64,000 nucleotides of DNA from Nicotiana tabacum (lineage: Eukaryota > Streptophyta > Magnoliopsida > Solanales > Solanaceae). A program made the translations under genes and the position numbers. Each line of letters opens with the position of its first letter. The first letter of the stretch is position 1. A model generated the notes under the pieces. It searched no databases, was not told the origin of the DNA, and was given only the letters and a program-made list of their open reading frames with translations. Of the stretch, positions 43,211-53,660 are shown piece after piece. Where the stretch lies: positions 102,526,399-102,590,398 of the forward strand of contig NC_134082.1 of the NCBI RefSeq assembly GCF_000715075.1, given 5' to 3'.

Positions 43211-43318
43211 TATGCCAACTTTGGTCGCTAAATAAAAGGGACTATCAATATAGCTACCAGACGTGTTTGGTTGCTTTTTGTGGTCGCTTTTTCCGGATTT
43301 TTAGTAGTGTATGCCACC
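43121..43318. repeat. 100-bp tandem duplication of the CACTA right end
   Basis: TTGGTCGCTAAATAAAAGGG starts at 43,121 and again at 43,221. Both copies run through AGCTACCAGACGTGTTTGG to TTTTTAGTAGTG and then TATGCCA. The period is 100 bp. The repeated unit includes about seven bases of flanking DNA beyond the terminus, so two potential right ends exist. Confidence 0.9.
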
Positions 43319-44504
43319 AAACAAACGTTAGGAATCAAGATCTTCAAAACTTTGTGGACCATATAACCCATGGTTTTGATCCTCTGCGCTTGTTAACCGA
43401 CTAGTCCAAAGTTGTAGAGTGAGATAGTGGCAATTTTTTCAAGAGAAATTTATGAGTGAAGGGCACATGTGCAGAACATATCAATGATAAAGTGAATAAT
43501 AAATCTCTTGAGTTGATTGGGGGTTCATTTTGAAACGATTGAGATAAAATACATTAACTTGTCATCAATACATATCGTTCATACTAAAATATGTATGTGT
43601 CAATAAATATCATATTGAAAAGGTCTTGAATGCAATCTTCACAAATAGGAGTATGGAACTTTCCCAATTTGTCCTTTTGTAACAAAAAATCGCCTTAAAT
43701 ATTTTGTTTCTTTGAAAAAGGAGAGAGAGATTCCTTCGTCGAATTGATATACGGCTGATGAAGTGAATCAAAACTCTCAAGTCTTATCGTTTCCACACGC
43801 AGAATAAATACAAGAAAAAAAAGAGAAATAGAAGAAAGAAAAGAATAGAAGCAATGAGAATACATAGGAGAAATATTTTTTATTTTATTCAAAAGGATAT
43901 CGTATTAATTAATTCAGAAACGAACAAGAGCCACTGTCCGTCCACCAGGGACCATAAGAAAAGAATCCTTATCTCTCCAACTAAATATATTGAATTAAAC
44001 AAATATATAACACTAAAAATATTTTATTTTATTTGACACGTCCAAAACATGCTAGATAAGACACGTGTCAAGCAAATGGTCAATTGAAAATATAGCTACA
44101 GCTTACAGCCTAATTAATCTTTTCCAGATTTCTCTCTTGCGTATTATTATTATTTGAATTAGCGAGTCAATATCGATAGGATTATTAATCGCAATTAATT
44201 TAGAAAAGTAAACGTATTCTTTTTATGGGACCAACCGATTCAGTTTTTTGGATCTTCAGGTTTCAAATCATTGCTGCGAATACGATACTTTATTCTAAAT
44301 AGAATAATAGAGGTTCATATTGCAGAAATTCTAAAAAAGACGAATTCTTTGGCAATGGACGAAAAAGGAATGAACACAGAAAAAACAAAGGAGAATGAGA
44401 ATCTCACACCATAACTACACCTATTGAAATATTGGCGTCTTCTTTTTTTACAACGTTTCAAAACCTTATTGGACCGTACGAGCCGCTTATTTCTTCTGTT
44501 ATAG
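43319..44504. other. Unassigned AT-rich spacer
   Basis: About 1.2 kb between the CACTA right end and the next LTR. I see no domain-bearing frame, no terminal repeat and no tandem array. Short open frames on both strands are AT-driven. Confidence 0.5.
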
Positions 44505-46562
44505 TGTTATGATTTGTGTTGCAATGAAATTTTACATTCAGAGGCCTTAAAAACCTCCCTTAGCATCATTTCGATTTGCATGTACAGTCCGGACGCGTAG
44601 CCGGAGAGCTTAAATGTGAAAATTTGTAAAAAATGATAAGTTTTGACTATAAAATGAATAAATTTGATTTCGGTCAATATTTTGGGTAAACGGACCCGGA
44701 CCCGTGATTTGACGGTCCTGGAGGGTCCGTAGGAAAATATGAGACTTGGGCGTATGTCCGGAATCGGATTCCGAGGTCCCAAGCCCGAGAAACGAATTTT
44801 TTTAAAGAAAATTATTTTCTGAAATTGTTTAATGAAATTTGAAATGAAATTTGCTTAGAACATGGTGGTATCGGACCCGTATTTTGGTTCCGGCGCCCGG
44901 TACAAGTCTTATATATGATTTAAGACATTTCTGTGGAATTTGGTGAAAAACGGATGTCATATGACGTGATTCGGACTTAAATCGCAAAATTAATGTTTAA
45001 AGAAGTTTTGAGAAAATTTCATTGATCTCGAGATTTAATTTGATGTTCATGATGTTATTTTGATGATTTGATTACACGAATGAGTCCGTAGGATGTTTTG
45101 AGGTTTTGTGTGCGCTTGGTTTGGAGTTCCGAGGGCTCGGGTGAGTTTCGGGTAGGTCCGGGGTGTCTTAGGTTTAAAAATTGAGTTGTTGCAGGCTCAG
45201 AGAGGTGGAGGGCCTCTGAACAGGCGAGTGCGGTCCGCATGATATGGACTGTTGTCGCGGAGAGGCCTGTGCGGCCGCACTAGTTTTGGTGCGGTCCGCG
45301 GTGAAGAACAATTCACTGGTCCGACTTCGGAAGCCTATATCATTTAATCTACAAGGAATTTTGAGATGATTCAAAAACAAAAGTTGTAGCCCTTCGTGTC
45401 TAGTTTCCAGAAAGATAAAGAAATTACAATTTGGACATCTGTAGAGAAAGTTATGGCCAAAATACTAAGACATATCACTGCAAAACACAGGAAGCCTGTG
45501 CGGCCGCAGTTGATTTTGTGCGGTCCGCACAGGGCATCTGAGGGCAGTATATTTAGACGGGATTTTCAGTTATTTTTCAATTTTTAAGACCCCAAAAACA
45601 TAAGAGGCGATTTTTCAAACAATCTTTCTTCTCTAAATCAATTGTAAGTCGTTTTTAACTAGTTTTCTTCAATCATTAACATCTTTTAATATGATTTCAA
45701 CTTCAAATCAATGATTTTCATGGGGGAAATTGGGTGTTTTTGGTAGAACCTAGGTTTTTCAAAAATTGGGGATTTGGACCTCGATTTGAGGTCCGATTTC
45801 AAAACAAATTACATATTTGAGCTCGTGGGGGAATGAGTAATCGTGTTTCGGTTCGAACCACGGGTTTTGACCACGTGGGCCCGGGGGCGATTTTGACTTT
45901 TTGGGTAAAACTTTGAAAAACTCATTTTCATGCATTCAAATTGATTCATTTAGCGTTTATTGATGTAATTAAGTAACTTGTGGCTAGATACGAGCGAATT
46001 GACGGAGGAATCAAGGGGTAAAGCTATAATTGAAACTTGAGTTGTGTTCGAGGCATCGAGGTAAGTGTTCGGTCTAACCTTAGCTTGAAGGATTAGGAGT
46101 TGAGTCCTATTTGTTAATTGCTTCTTGTTGAGTACGACGTATAGTCATGGTGACGGGTATCTATACGTTGGAGTTGAGCATGACCGTGAGTTTAAACTAA
46201 TAGTTGTTGTGTTCTTAAATGTTACTATGGATGCTTTAATTGATGATTCTAGATATTGAGCAAAGATTTAGTTTATTCTCGTGGATTTTATTTATGATTG
46301 AGTATTGGTATTAATTGAGCTGAGTAGAAGTTGAGTTAGGATTGGTTATAGTTGATTCTCCATTGTCGGGATGATTGTTTCGATATTGTTTCTCCCTTGC
46401 CGGAAAGTTATTATATTGCTTTTGTTCCCTTGCTGGGATTCCTTGTGATTTTGTGTTGGCTTGTAAATGGGAACGGGTGGTACGCCTAGCACGAGATTTA
46501 TTAAAATGGGAGCGGGTGACACGCCTACCACAAGATATGATGAAATGGGAGCTGGTGGTACG
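44505..46562 (+). repeat. Tekay-related LTR, left part (split by Athila)
   Basis: From about 44,540 on, this is the inverted homologue of the LTR at 7,910-10,922: GAGGCCTTAAAAACCTC, GGTCAATATTTTGGGTAAAC, GACGGTCC.GGAGGGTCCGTA and the promoter-distal GGTGACGGGTATCTATACG all match reverse-complement text there. The TG start is decayed and not placed exactly. It carries two GC-rich dyad blocks (45,226-45,304; 45,494-45,535) and the first ~39-bp repeats (46,470-46,562), then is interrupted by the Athila element. It resumes at 60,690. No internal coding region is attached, so it may be a solo or truncated LTR. Confidence 0.8.
46558..46562. repeat. Athila target-site duplication, left (GTACG)
   Basis: GTACG precedes the Athila LTR at 46,563. 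GTATG follows the other LTR at 60,690-60,694. One difference in five fits a decayed 5-bp TSD inside a GGTGGTACGCC repeat. Confidence 0.65.
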
Positions 46563-48172
46563 TGATCGCAGCGGACTCAACCTAAGGAAGAGTAGGCGCT
46601 AATACTTTTATCCAATAGCGGTATCGGGGTCAATTTTCCACAGGGAGCTTCAATTTGGAGTTGAGTGTTTGTATGGTCTAGGACTATGTTTTAGCTCCTA
46701 ATTGATCTTCTAACATTTTTGGTTTTCTTTTGATTATCAACTACAATATAGCAACTACAAATTTAAAGCTAAGTTAGGCTAAGATATTGATTCTAAGTTG
46801 TATGCAATATCGAGAAAGGCACTAGGGTCGTGGCATGCATCTAGGTGGTCAACTAACGGGTAGAGATTCTTAATGCAAGAATGATGAATATGGGACTTAT
46901 GTTATAACCGTTGCACTTTTGCACCCACTCTCACACCTCTCGATAGAGAGAGTGATTTTGCCCAATTGACTCTCTCGAGACCAAATGGGTAGGCCAATTT
47001 GCCCAAGAAACTTATGGTTCAAGTTGGGTAATTACTCTCTCGAGGTTTAACCCGTTAACTGGGACTACCATTCTCATGGGTCCATCCTAATTCCTTGTTG
47101 GAATCTTGGGGTCATAGACTCTCTTTCTCAAGAAGAGTCAAGACTCACTAAGCTAGACTTAGTGTTTGCAACCACCAAATCTTAATGAAAACATAAGATT
47201 AATCCAAATAACAAATACCCAACATCATTCATGCACTAAACAATCACACTCATTAATTACTCACACTAGGGTTGAACCACAACCCTAGCTAATGGGTTTA
47301 GCTAGCTATAATAGAAACAGAAATTGAAGAAATAGTAGATGAAATTGACATAATAATTAAATACAATGTTAATCTACTCAATTCCACGTTAATACTAGAA
47401 CAAATTTCCCAAAATAGGCTAAAACCATGAAATCTCGAGTTCAGCTGCTATCTGATACGAAACCAAAACTCCAAAAAAAAAAACTGATCCTAAAAAGTAA
47501 AATGTTCTATTTATACTACACATAAAAAACTAGACAAAAATACCCTTAAGGGTCTGGCGCGGACCGCACACAAATGACGCGCGGCCGCGTAGGGTTTTGG
47601 GTCTTCATATCTTGATTCTCGCACTGGGGACGTGGACCGCACAAATATGATGCGCGACCGCGTAAACTTCATCCACGCGGACCGCACTGATTAGGTGTGC
47701 GTACGCGTGGGCTTTTTCCTTGAATTATTGGGTCTCTGACACTCTTAGGCGTGGACCACGTAAAAAGGGACGCGGACCGCGTGAAAAGGGGCGCGGACCG
47801 CATGAAAAGGGGCGCAGGCCGCGCATCTTGACTTAAAAATGGCATGGTCTCTGAATTTTCCTGCGCGGCCGCGTGGCAAAATAGTGCGGACCGTGCAGGT
47901 TGACCTTGAAAATGCCCAGCCTCTGAACTCTCCTGTGCGACCGCGTGACAAAACAGTGCGAACCGCACAGGTCATTTTGTTCCCCCTTTCAGTTGTCTTT
48001 TGACACTTGGCAGATTTCACTCCTTTTTGAGCCGATCTTTGGTATTTGTCATCTTGTCGTTCAAACCTGCAATCAACCGCAACTTGTAAGCATTTTGGGA
48101 CAAATTTATAGCAGTTAATGCACAAAGCTTAGGTAAGAATGGGTATAAAACATGTAAAAATCACAGTTATCA
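46563..48172 (-). repeat. Athila 3' LTR (1,610 bp)
   Basis: Plus-strand ends TGATCGCAGC... and ...CAGTTATCA. It matches 59,110-60,689 throughout with scattered substitutions and small indels. A candidate TATA box is at 47,507-47,515 (minus strand TATAAATAG). At least six GC-rich dyad modules lie between 47,554 and 47,965. Confidence 0.93.
47554..47965. repeat. Cluster of GC-rich dyad modules (Athila 3' LTR)
   Basis: Repeated GCGGACCGCAC...GCGGCCGCG-type half-sites. Examples are GGCGCGGACCGCACACAAAT with GACGCGCGGCCGCG, CCTGCGCGGCCGCGTGG, and a run of GGCGCGGACCGC units near 47,770-47,830. It contains NotI octamers near 47,580 and 47,866. Confidence 0.8.
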
Positions 48173-48191
48173 ACTCCCCCAAACTTAACCC
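48173..48191 (-). promoter_or_regulatory. Polypurine tract of Athila element
   Basis: The minus strand reads GGGTTAAGTTTGGGGGAGT directly before the 3' LTR, the PPT form usual in plant Athila-like elements. Confidence 0.8.
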
Positions 48192-50031
48192 TTTGCTTGT
48201 CCTCAAGCAAATAAAATGAGGCCTACCCCTAAATGGACAACACCCACGTAATTCCTGCTTATCCTAAAGTAACCTCAACAAGCATCAATTGGGACTAATA
48301 ATTGCCCTCAATGCGAATGCATCATTAACACATTTAAACTTTGAAAGCTTGTGGGTCAAGTGTGACTCAAGGGCATCAAGAGTTGACACATTTCATCAAA
48401 GAACCTTTCTCAATTTCTTTGGTCATTGTGGAACCCAAACTCACACATCCTCGACTTTCCCTAAGTGAACCTCGCCTTTTTAGAGTATTTGCACACAAAT
48501 CGAGGTGAATGGACTTCTCTCTCATCTCTTATAAAGAAAAGGCTCTAAGTCCGGCTCTAAGTACCGTATGCTTGCCCCTTATGTAAGTATCCACTAATGT
48601 AGGCTTTCCTCAACTCAAGATCATATAGGGCTTTTGAGGAGTCATTGTGAAGGCTTTGGTTAAAGGTAGGACGTGTTTTTGTTCAAATGGGTTCAATATC
48701 CCCTAAACACTTCTTTGAATTTATTTTGGCAAACTTTCTTGACTCAATTGAGTAATTCACTTCTTTCAAGGGATTAGAGAGACACATTATCACTCTTTCT
48801 TTTGCAATTCAAACCCTTTCTCCTTTTTACCACTTTTCCACACCTTTTTCACTTTTTTTGTTGTCCTTGGATTCCCTTTTTGGTTCTTATTCATTTTTGT
48901 CTTTCTTTTTGTCTTTTTCTCTTTTTCATCGCCTTGTTTTTCTTTTGCTTTTGCGCCTTTTTACCACATTGATGCCTTTCTTGTCTCTCCCCCCAAACTT
49001 AGACATTTGCCATTTACTCAAGGGAAGATTTGGGTGCCAAGAGAGGGTCTCGTTAAGAACGGGTATAGGCTTGTAGCTTGGTTCATGAACGAAAAAGGTT
49101 TAAGGCTCCAAAGGGTTGAACTAGGGATTATTTCATTGGTAGGTTATGGAAATTGTTCAAATTTTGCATTTTGGATCAAGGAGAGCCTATAATCACGTCT
49201 CAAGTCAAGTTCCACCTATGATTTCGCCTCAACAGACATTCAGGGCAAGTTCTAGACCATCGGCTCGGTACTTGGGCTCACGATTCGAATTCTCACTACA
49301 CACACTCAAGGATTGCCAAAGACAGAGTCGGAGGCCCACAACGACCTTAGATATGATTCAAGCGCACAATGGTCCAAAATGACCACACGATGATTGTTTG
49401 GTCAACACAAGAGTCTCAAGGCCACAACTTTCACCATCCTAAACACAACATAATGTCTTTGACCATAGGACCAAAGGCAAATGTGCTAGGCCCAAGTGAA
49501 GCTTTGCTTGAGGTACCTTTAACTACAAAAACTTGAAAATCAAAAATAAAAATAAAAAACAGACTCAAACCCTTAAGAAGGTTGTCACGCCATCTATCAT
49601 TGGGAAGAGCCACCCAGTTCGCACAACATCTACCCTTGGAAAGAACCGTGGCATTAAGAAAACCAAGGGCTTATTGCAAATGCCAAAACAAAACAAAAAG
49701 GCTACGAGCCTAACTTTGCAACTAAAACGAAAATTTTTAACGAAAAATAAAAAACCAAAATGAAAACCGAATGAATATGTACAAAAGGGGAGTAGAATAT
49801 ACAACCAGGGAGAATGAATATATACATAGAATTTGAGAGCATCTAGAATGAACAGTTATATACAAGCCATCTACAACTACGAATGTGCAGAAAGTAAAAA
49901 GAATATATACAGTAATCCAACAGTCAATCCAAATAGTAGGGCCACACCCCCACGAATAAAAGCTAGCATTGTCCCCAATGCTAACTATCAAAATAAGCAC
50001 AAAAATGAAAGAAAGGATATAGAAAGGCCCC
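48192..50031 (-). other. Athila 3' non-coding region
   Basis: Non-coding between the last ORF and the PPT, T-rich and A-rich on alternate strands. It contains a second PPT-like string at 48,985-49,003 (minus strand TAAGTTTGGGGGGAGAGAC). No gene is seen. Confidence 0.6.
48985..49003 (-). promoter_or_regulatory. Second PPT-like purine tract
   Basis: The minus strand carries AAGTTTGGGGGGAGAGACAA about 820 bp upstream of the real PPT. It shares the AAGTTTGGGGG core with the PPT at 48,173. Could prime a second plus strand or be a duplicated remnant. Confidence 0.4.
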
Positions 50032-52064
50032 TCAAGCCTCATCCGTCACCCTGTGCTGGTCAATGGCTCCTAAGTCCTCTGTACTGGCGGGGACCTCAGA
50101 CTGGTCCCCGGCCTGCTGCTGCTGTGCTGCTGGGACAGGTGCTTGCTCAAGAACTGGCTCATCAACTGGTGGGGCAGTGGAGGGACTCTCCTGAACTGGT
50201 GCTACTTCAAACACAACTCCCTTAGTGCTAGGGAATTTCCTCTTCTTCCTCGGCCTCTGCTCCTCCTCCTGTACCTGTACAGCTGCTGGCTCTATTGTCG
50301 GGTCCCCAAATAGTAGGTCAAGTGGCAACTGATCCAACATGAGCTTGTCCAAATCCACTCTCAACTGTGTCACTGACTCCTTGGAAGCCTTCTGCTTTCT
50401 CAGCATCTTGTGCTCCCGAGCCAATTTCTCCAATGCTTTGCCATGTGCCCCAACCGCCTTAGTCACGGCATCCTGCGTCGCCATCATCTTTTCCTGGTTG
50501 GCCAGGATCTTCTTCAGTGCCTCCTCAATGGAGGAAGGAATCTCAACAGTAACTGGCGCTCCCTGTGCCTATACAGCAGTGGTCAATGTGGACAACTTGG
50601 ATGTCGCAGCTGACATCCAGTTGTTCAAATTGGCAAGGGAGTGGGTGAGTTGGTTTGCGGTGAACTGGTGAGTCTTTGATGAAGGGACTACCGGGTCAGC
50701 TGCAATAGAAGGACCAGCTGCTGACGACGGACCTGGAGGCAATGCCTCATCAGTAGCAGGAATGGTGGAAGGCTCACTAGGCTGCTCAATGACCGCTGGC
50801 TCCTCAGACTGGCCAGGTGCGGTGGAAGTGGATGCCACATTCTTCTTGCCCCTCTTCGGGTTGTCTGGACCCAGCTGACTATACCATGAGTACGGGGCCA
50901 CCGGAGGTACCTTGACATCATATTTCTTTTTCTTCACTTTCAATTCTCTAAAGTACAAAGAGAGTGTGTTTGGGAAGGGGTAGTTTGTTTGGGTCTCATT
51001 ACCAACTGTAGAAATCACTCTCGACATAATATTACCCACATTCAGAGGGAAACCCGCCATGATAGATGCTACCAAGACAGCACGAGGGAGGGGAATGGAG
51101 TGATCATATGTAGACGGGTCAAGTCGACTACACACGAAAGTCAACCACCCTTTGGCTTCAAAGTTCAGGGTGTTCCTAAAAATCTTTTCTTGTGCTTTCA
51201 ACCAGACTGGGACTATACCCGGGGCTGCCAAGTGCTCGGCCAACCAAGGACGAACCTCCTCTTTCATTGCTAGCTTTTCTAAATATTGCGATTCATCTTC
51301 TTCTCCGAACCCCAGGAATTCATTCAATGATTTGCCATCAAATACAACTATCTTGTTCCTCACTTTAGTTACTTTGGAGTCCCGAACTATATGGTGAACA
51401 TTGCTGTAGAACTCCTTCACCATATGCTCATTCGCCATTTCAACACATTCTTTGAAGAAGCCCCAACCCTCCCTAGTGCAGAATTGTGCTTGCACATGAG
51501 GGTTGAGAGGGACAAGATCGGCATCTATGAACTTCCTCTCCGGAATAAGTTTCCTTCTGGGCCACCACTCATGGAATCTGTAGAAAGCAACCTCACTAAC
51601 AAACCTGTCTGCAAATGCCTACGGTTTTCTAGTACGCTCAATCCCCCGACCTGTGGCTCACCTCCCTTAGCATATCCTCCACGCTCCCCTAATAATGAAG
51701 CTGTGAGAGATGTGGAGTATTGCTCTTTGTCTCTTGCTACGAACTCATCAGACGAGTCTGAGATGACATTAACCGCCTTCTTGGAGGAGGCTACATTATC
51801 ATGATCCGGGGAAGGGGAATCACGGAGCTGAAATGAAGTGGACATGTGGGTGGGGGCAGACTCCGAGGTAATGCTCCGTGAAGGTGCATACTCACTCCCC
51901 GTGAAATGAGATGCAGCTGTATCAGCTTCCCGGATTATCTTCCGGGTTTTCTTTATCAATTCCCTGGTTTGAGGAGTGAGTTTCACAATCCGCCTGGTTT
52001 TCCCTCCTCGGGAGGAACCCCTTCTCCCGGGTTGTATTTCTTTGCCCGCTCGTTTTTTACCCAT
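50032..52064 (-). pseudogene. Athila extra 3' ORF (putative plant transposon protein domain)
   Basis: An ORF in the position of the envelope-like gene of some Athila elements. From MGKKRAGKEIQPGRRG (start ~52,064; the Met at 52,106 is also in frame) a Ser-rich N-terminus leads, after a one-base shift near 51,560, into PERKFIDADLVPLNPHVQAQ, CVEMANEHMVKEFYSNVHHI and FDGKSLNEFLGFGEEDESQY. This resembles the domain called 'putative plant transposon protein'. A Pro-rich tail and a coiled coil (KALEKLAREHKMLRKQKASK) follow, ending TDEA at 50,032. There is one in-frame stop at 50,569. I see no signal peptide or clear membrane segment, so an envelope role is unsupported. Confidence 0.7.
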
Positions 52065-52154
52065 TGTCTGCAAGGAATACATGTCTAACATTGTTAGTAG
52101 AAGCACATAAGGTGAAGTGGACAGTTCAGTTGAATGAAAAGAGTGCAGACACAG

Positions 52155-52500
52155 TTACACAGGCAGAGGGGGCACGGACCGCACCAAAAGGCACGTGGTC
52201 CGCACAGTATACTGATACCAACACATACCTCTCTGAATAAACTGACTCGGTCCGCACAGAAATGGTACGCGGCCACGTTAGTTCAGCGCAGACCGCACAG
52301 AAATGGTACGCGGTCTGCGCAGGTGAAATACCAAAATGTTGACCTCTCTGAACTCTTCACACGAAGTCTGCACTGTTTTGGACCGCGCTGCACTAGGCTC
52401 ACGCGGACCACATAGAAATGATACACGGTCCGCGTAGAGAGGTTCATAATCTCTTATCCATAGTCACACGGACCGCGCACAAATACTGTGCGGCCGCTTA
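52155..52500. repeat. GC-rich dyad module cluster, Athila spacer I
   Basis: About six modules with alternating ACCGCACAGAAATGG and ACTGTTTTGG-type centres, for example GCGCAGACCGCACAGAAATG with GTACGCGGTCTGCGC near 52,288-52,322, and GTGCGGCCGC at 52,489. Confidence 0.8.
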
Positions 52501-52892
52501 GGGCTAATTTAACAGAGCCAGGTGTTTGTTCAATTAAATCCAATTTTTGTTCACCTTTTTGGGTCCTAAGTGTCCCTACTCAGTTATTTAATAAGATTCC
52601 ATGCCCATGATTTAAACAAAAACACACAAAAATCTAATCTAACAGTTAAACTAAGAAGAAAAAGACGAAAGTAAGAAGTTACACTAGTAGAAAGCAATTA
52701 AACAAAACAAAAATTAGACTATGATTGAAATGAATGAGAGTTGTTACCAGGGATTAATGAGATTTCAACTATGTGCCCAATTAATGTTGGTGAACAGTGA
52801 AAATTAGAGCTCAGGTGTAAAATTGGCGAAAAAGTTAAAATGAGGCCCAAGGCCTCTAGTTATAGAAAAGCCCTGGGACCCAGTACCCACCT

Positions 52893-53152
52893 ACCAGCGC
52901 GGTCGCACAGAAATGGATGCGGACCGCGCTGGATTTTGCATCTTTCACTTTAGTTGTTCAATCCACGTGGACCACACTGTTTTGGTGCGCGGCTGCGTGG
53001 GACTTTGTCAGAGAGCATGCAATTCTTGGTTCTCCAGCGCGGACCACACAGAAATGTCTCGCGGCCGCGCTGGGTCTTCTGGGTCTTAGCCTTTCAGCTG
53101 CTCACACCTACACGGACCGCACTGTTTTGCTGCGCGGCCGCGTAGGCCATAT
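52893..53152. repeat. GC-rich dyad module cluster, Athila spacer II
   Basis: Four modules, each a near-palindrome of ~40 bp. The clearest is CCAGCGCGG ... CCGCGCTGG at about 53,034-53,076, with a 9-bp perfect inverted repeat at its outer ends. Another pairs CTACACGGACCGCAC with GCGCGGCCGCGTAG at about 53,107-53,145. Confidence 0.85.
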
Positions 53153-53344
53153 TCAGAGACTGACCATTTTTTTTTGCACATTTTTCCCTGCACTGGTTCA
53201 ACATTATCCCTGCAACACTTCACAAATTATCAGCTCAAATATCCTACTCTACAACAGAAAAACAAAGAAAAAGAAAAAGACATGGGTTGCCTCCCAAGAA
53301 GCGCCTGATTTAACATCGCGACACGACGCGTGTTACCATCACAG

Positions 53345-53660
53345 TCATTTCAAATGAATGAGTGCCACCACATGGCTGTCATCAATCTTTCCTAAATAGT
53401 GCTTGACACGATGCCCATTGACTCGAAAAACTTCACCATTCTTATTTTTGAGATCAATGGCACCAAAGGGAGTTACACCAACCACTTCAAATGGGCCGCT
53501 CCACTTAAAATTCAGCTTGCCTGGAAATAACCTCAACTGGGAGTTGAAAAGAAGAACCATATCACCAACTTTGAATTCCTTCCCTCGGGCATACTTGTCG
53601 TGAAGGTACTTCATCTTGTCCTTATACAAGGACGAGTTGGAGTAAGCATGAAACCTAAAT
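53345..53660 (-). pseudogene. Athila integrase C-terminal end
   Basis: [20 protein letters not shown], then GDMVLLFNSQLRLFPGKLNF and SGPFEVVGVTPFGAIDLKNK, the GPF/Y module that ends plant Ty3/gypsy integrases, with FRVNGHRVKHYLG. It is displaced from the core by a one-base deletion near 53,670, where the text reads LNDLMNL instead of the family's LDEFR pattern. Confidence 0.85.

Larger units (their letters stand above)
7280..43309. mobile_element. CACTA (En/Spm-like) element, heavily nested
   Basis: The left end begins CACTACTAGAAATCTGG at 7,280. The right end reads CCGGATTTTTAGTAGTG, ending at 43,210 and again at 43,309. Its complement CACTACTAAAAATCCGG matches the left terminus over about 30 bp with two substitutions and one indel. 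Both ends carry dense palindromic GCGACCAA/TTGGTCGC subterminal motifs, and so does 38.6 kb. The adjacent trinucleotides are CAT (left) and TAT (right), a decayed or imperfect 3-bp TSD. About 31 kb of the interior is later insertions (Tekay, pararetrovirus, Tat, minisatellite). No TNPD-type transposase is recognisable. Confidence 0.75.
52065..53344 (-). other. Athila internal spacer rich in GC dyad modules
   Basis: Non-coding DNA between integrase and the extra ORF. Two clusters of GC-rich dyad modules (52,155-52,500 and 52,893-53,152) flank an AT-rich interval. The modules give spurious short open frames. Confidence 0.6.

Noticed and set aside
43695..44036. Short ORFs in the 43.3-44.5 kb spacer as a host gene
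   Set aside because: AT-driven, under 70 codons, no motif and no splice-supported extension.
47669..48125. Arg/Cys-rich ORFs over GC modules (also at 52,917-53,357 and 60,207-60,642)
   Set aside because: They trace the GC-rich dyad repeats in LTR and spacer DNA, with no shared frame or start between copies.
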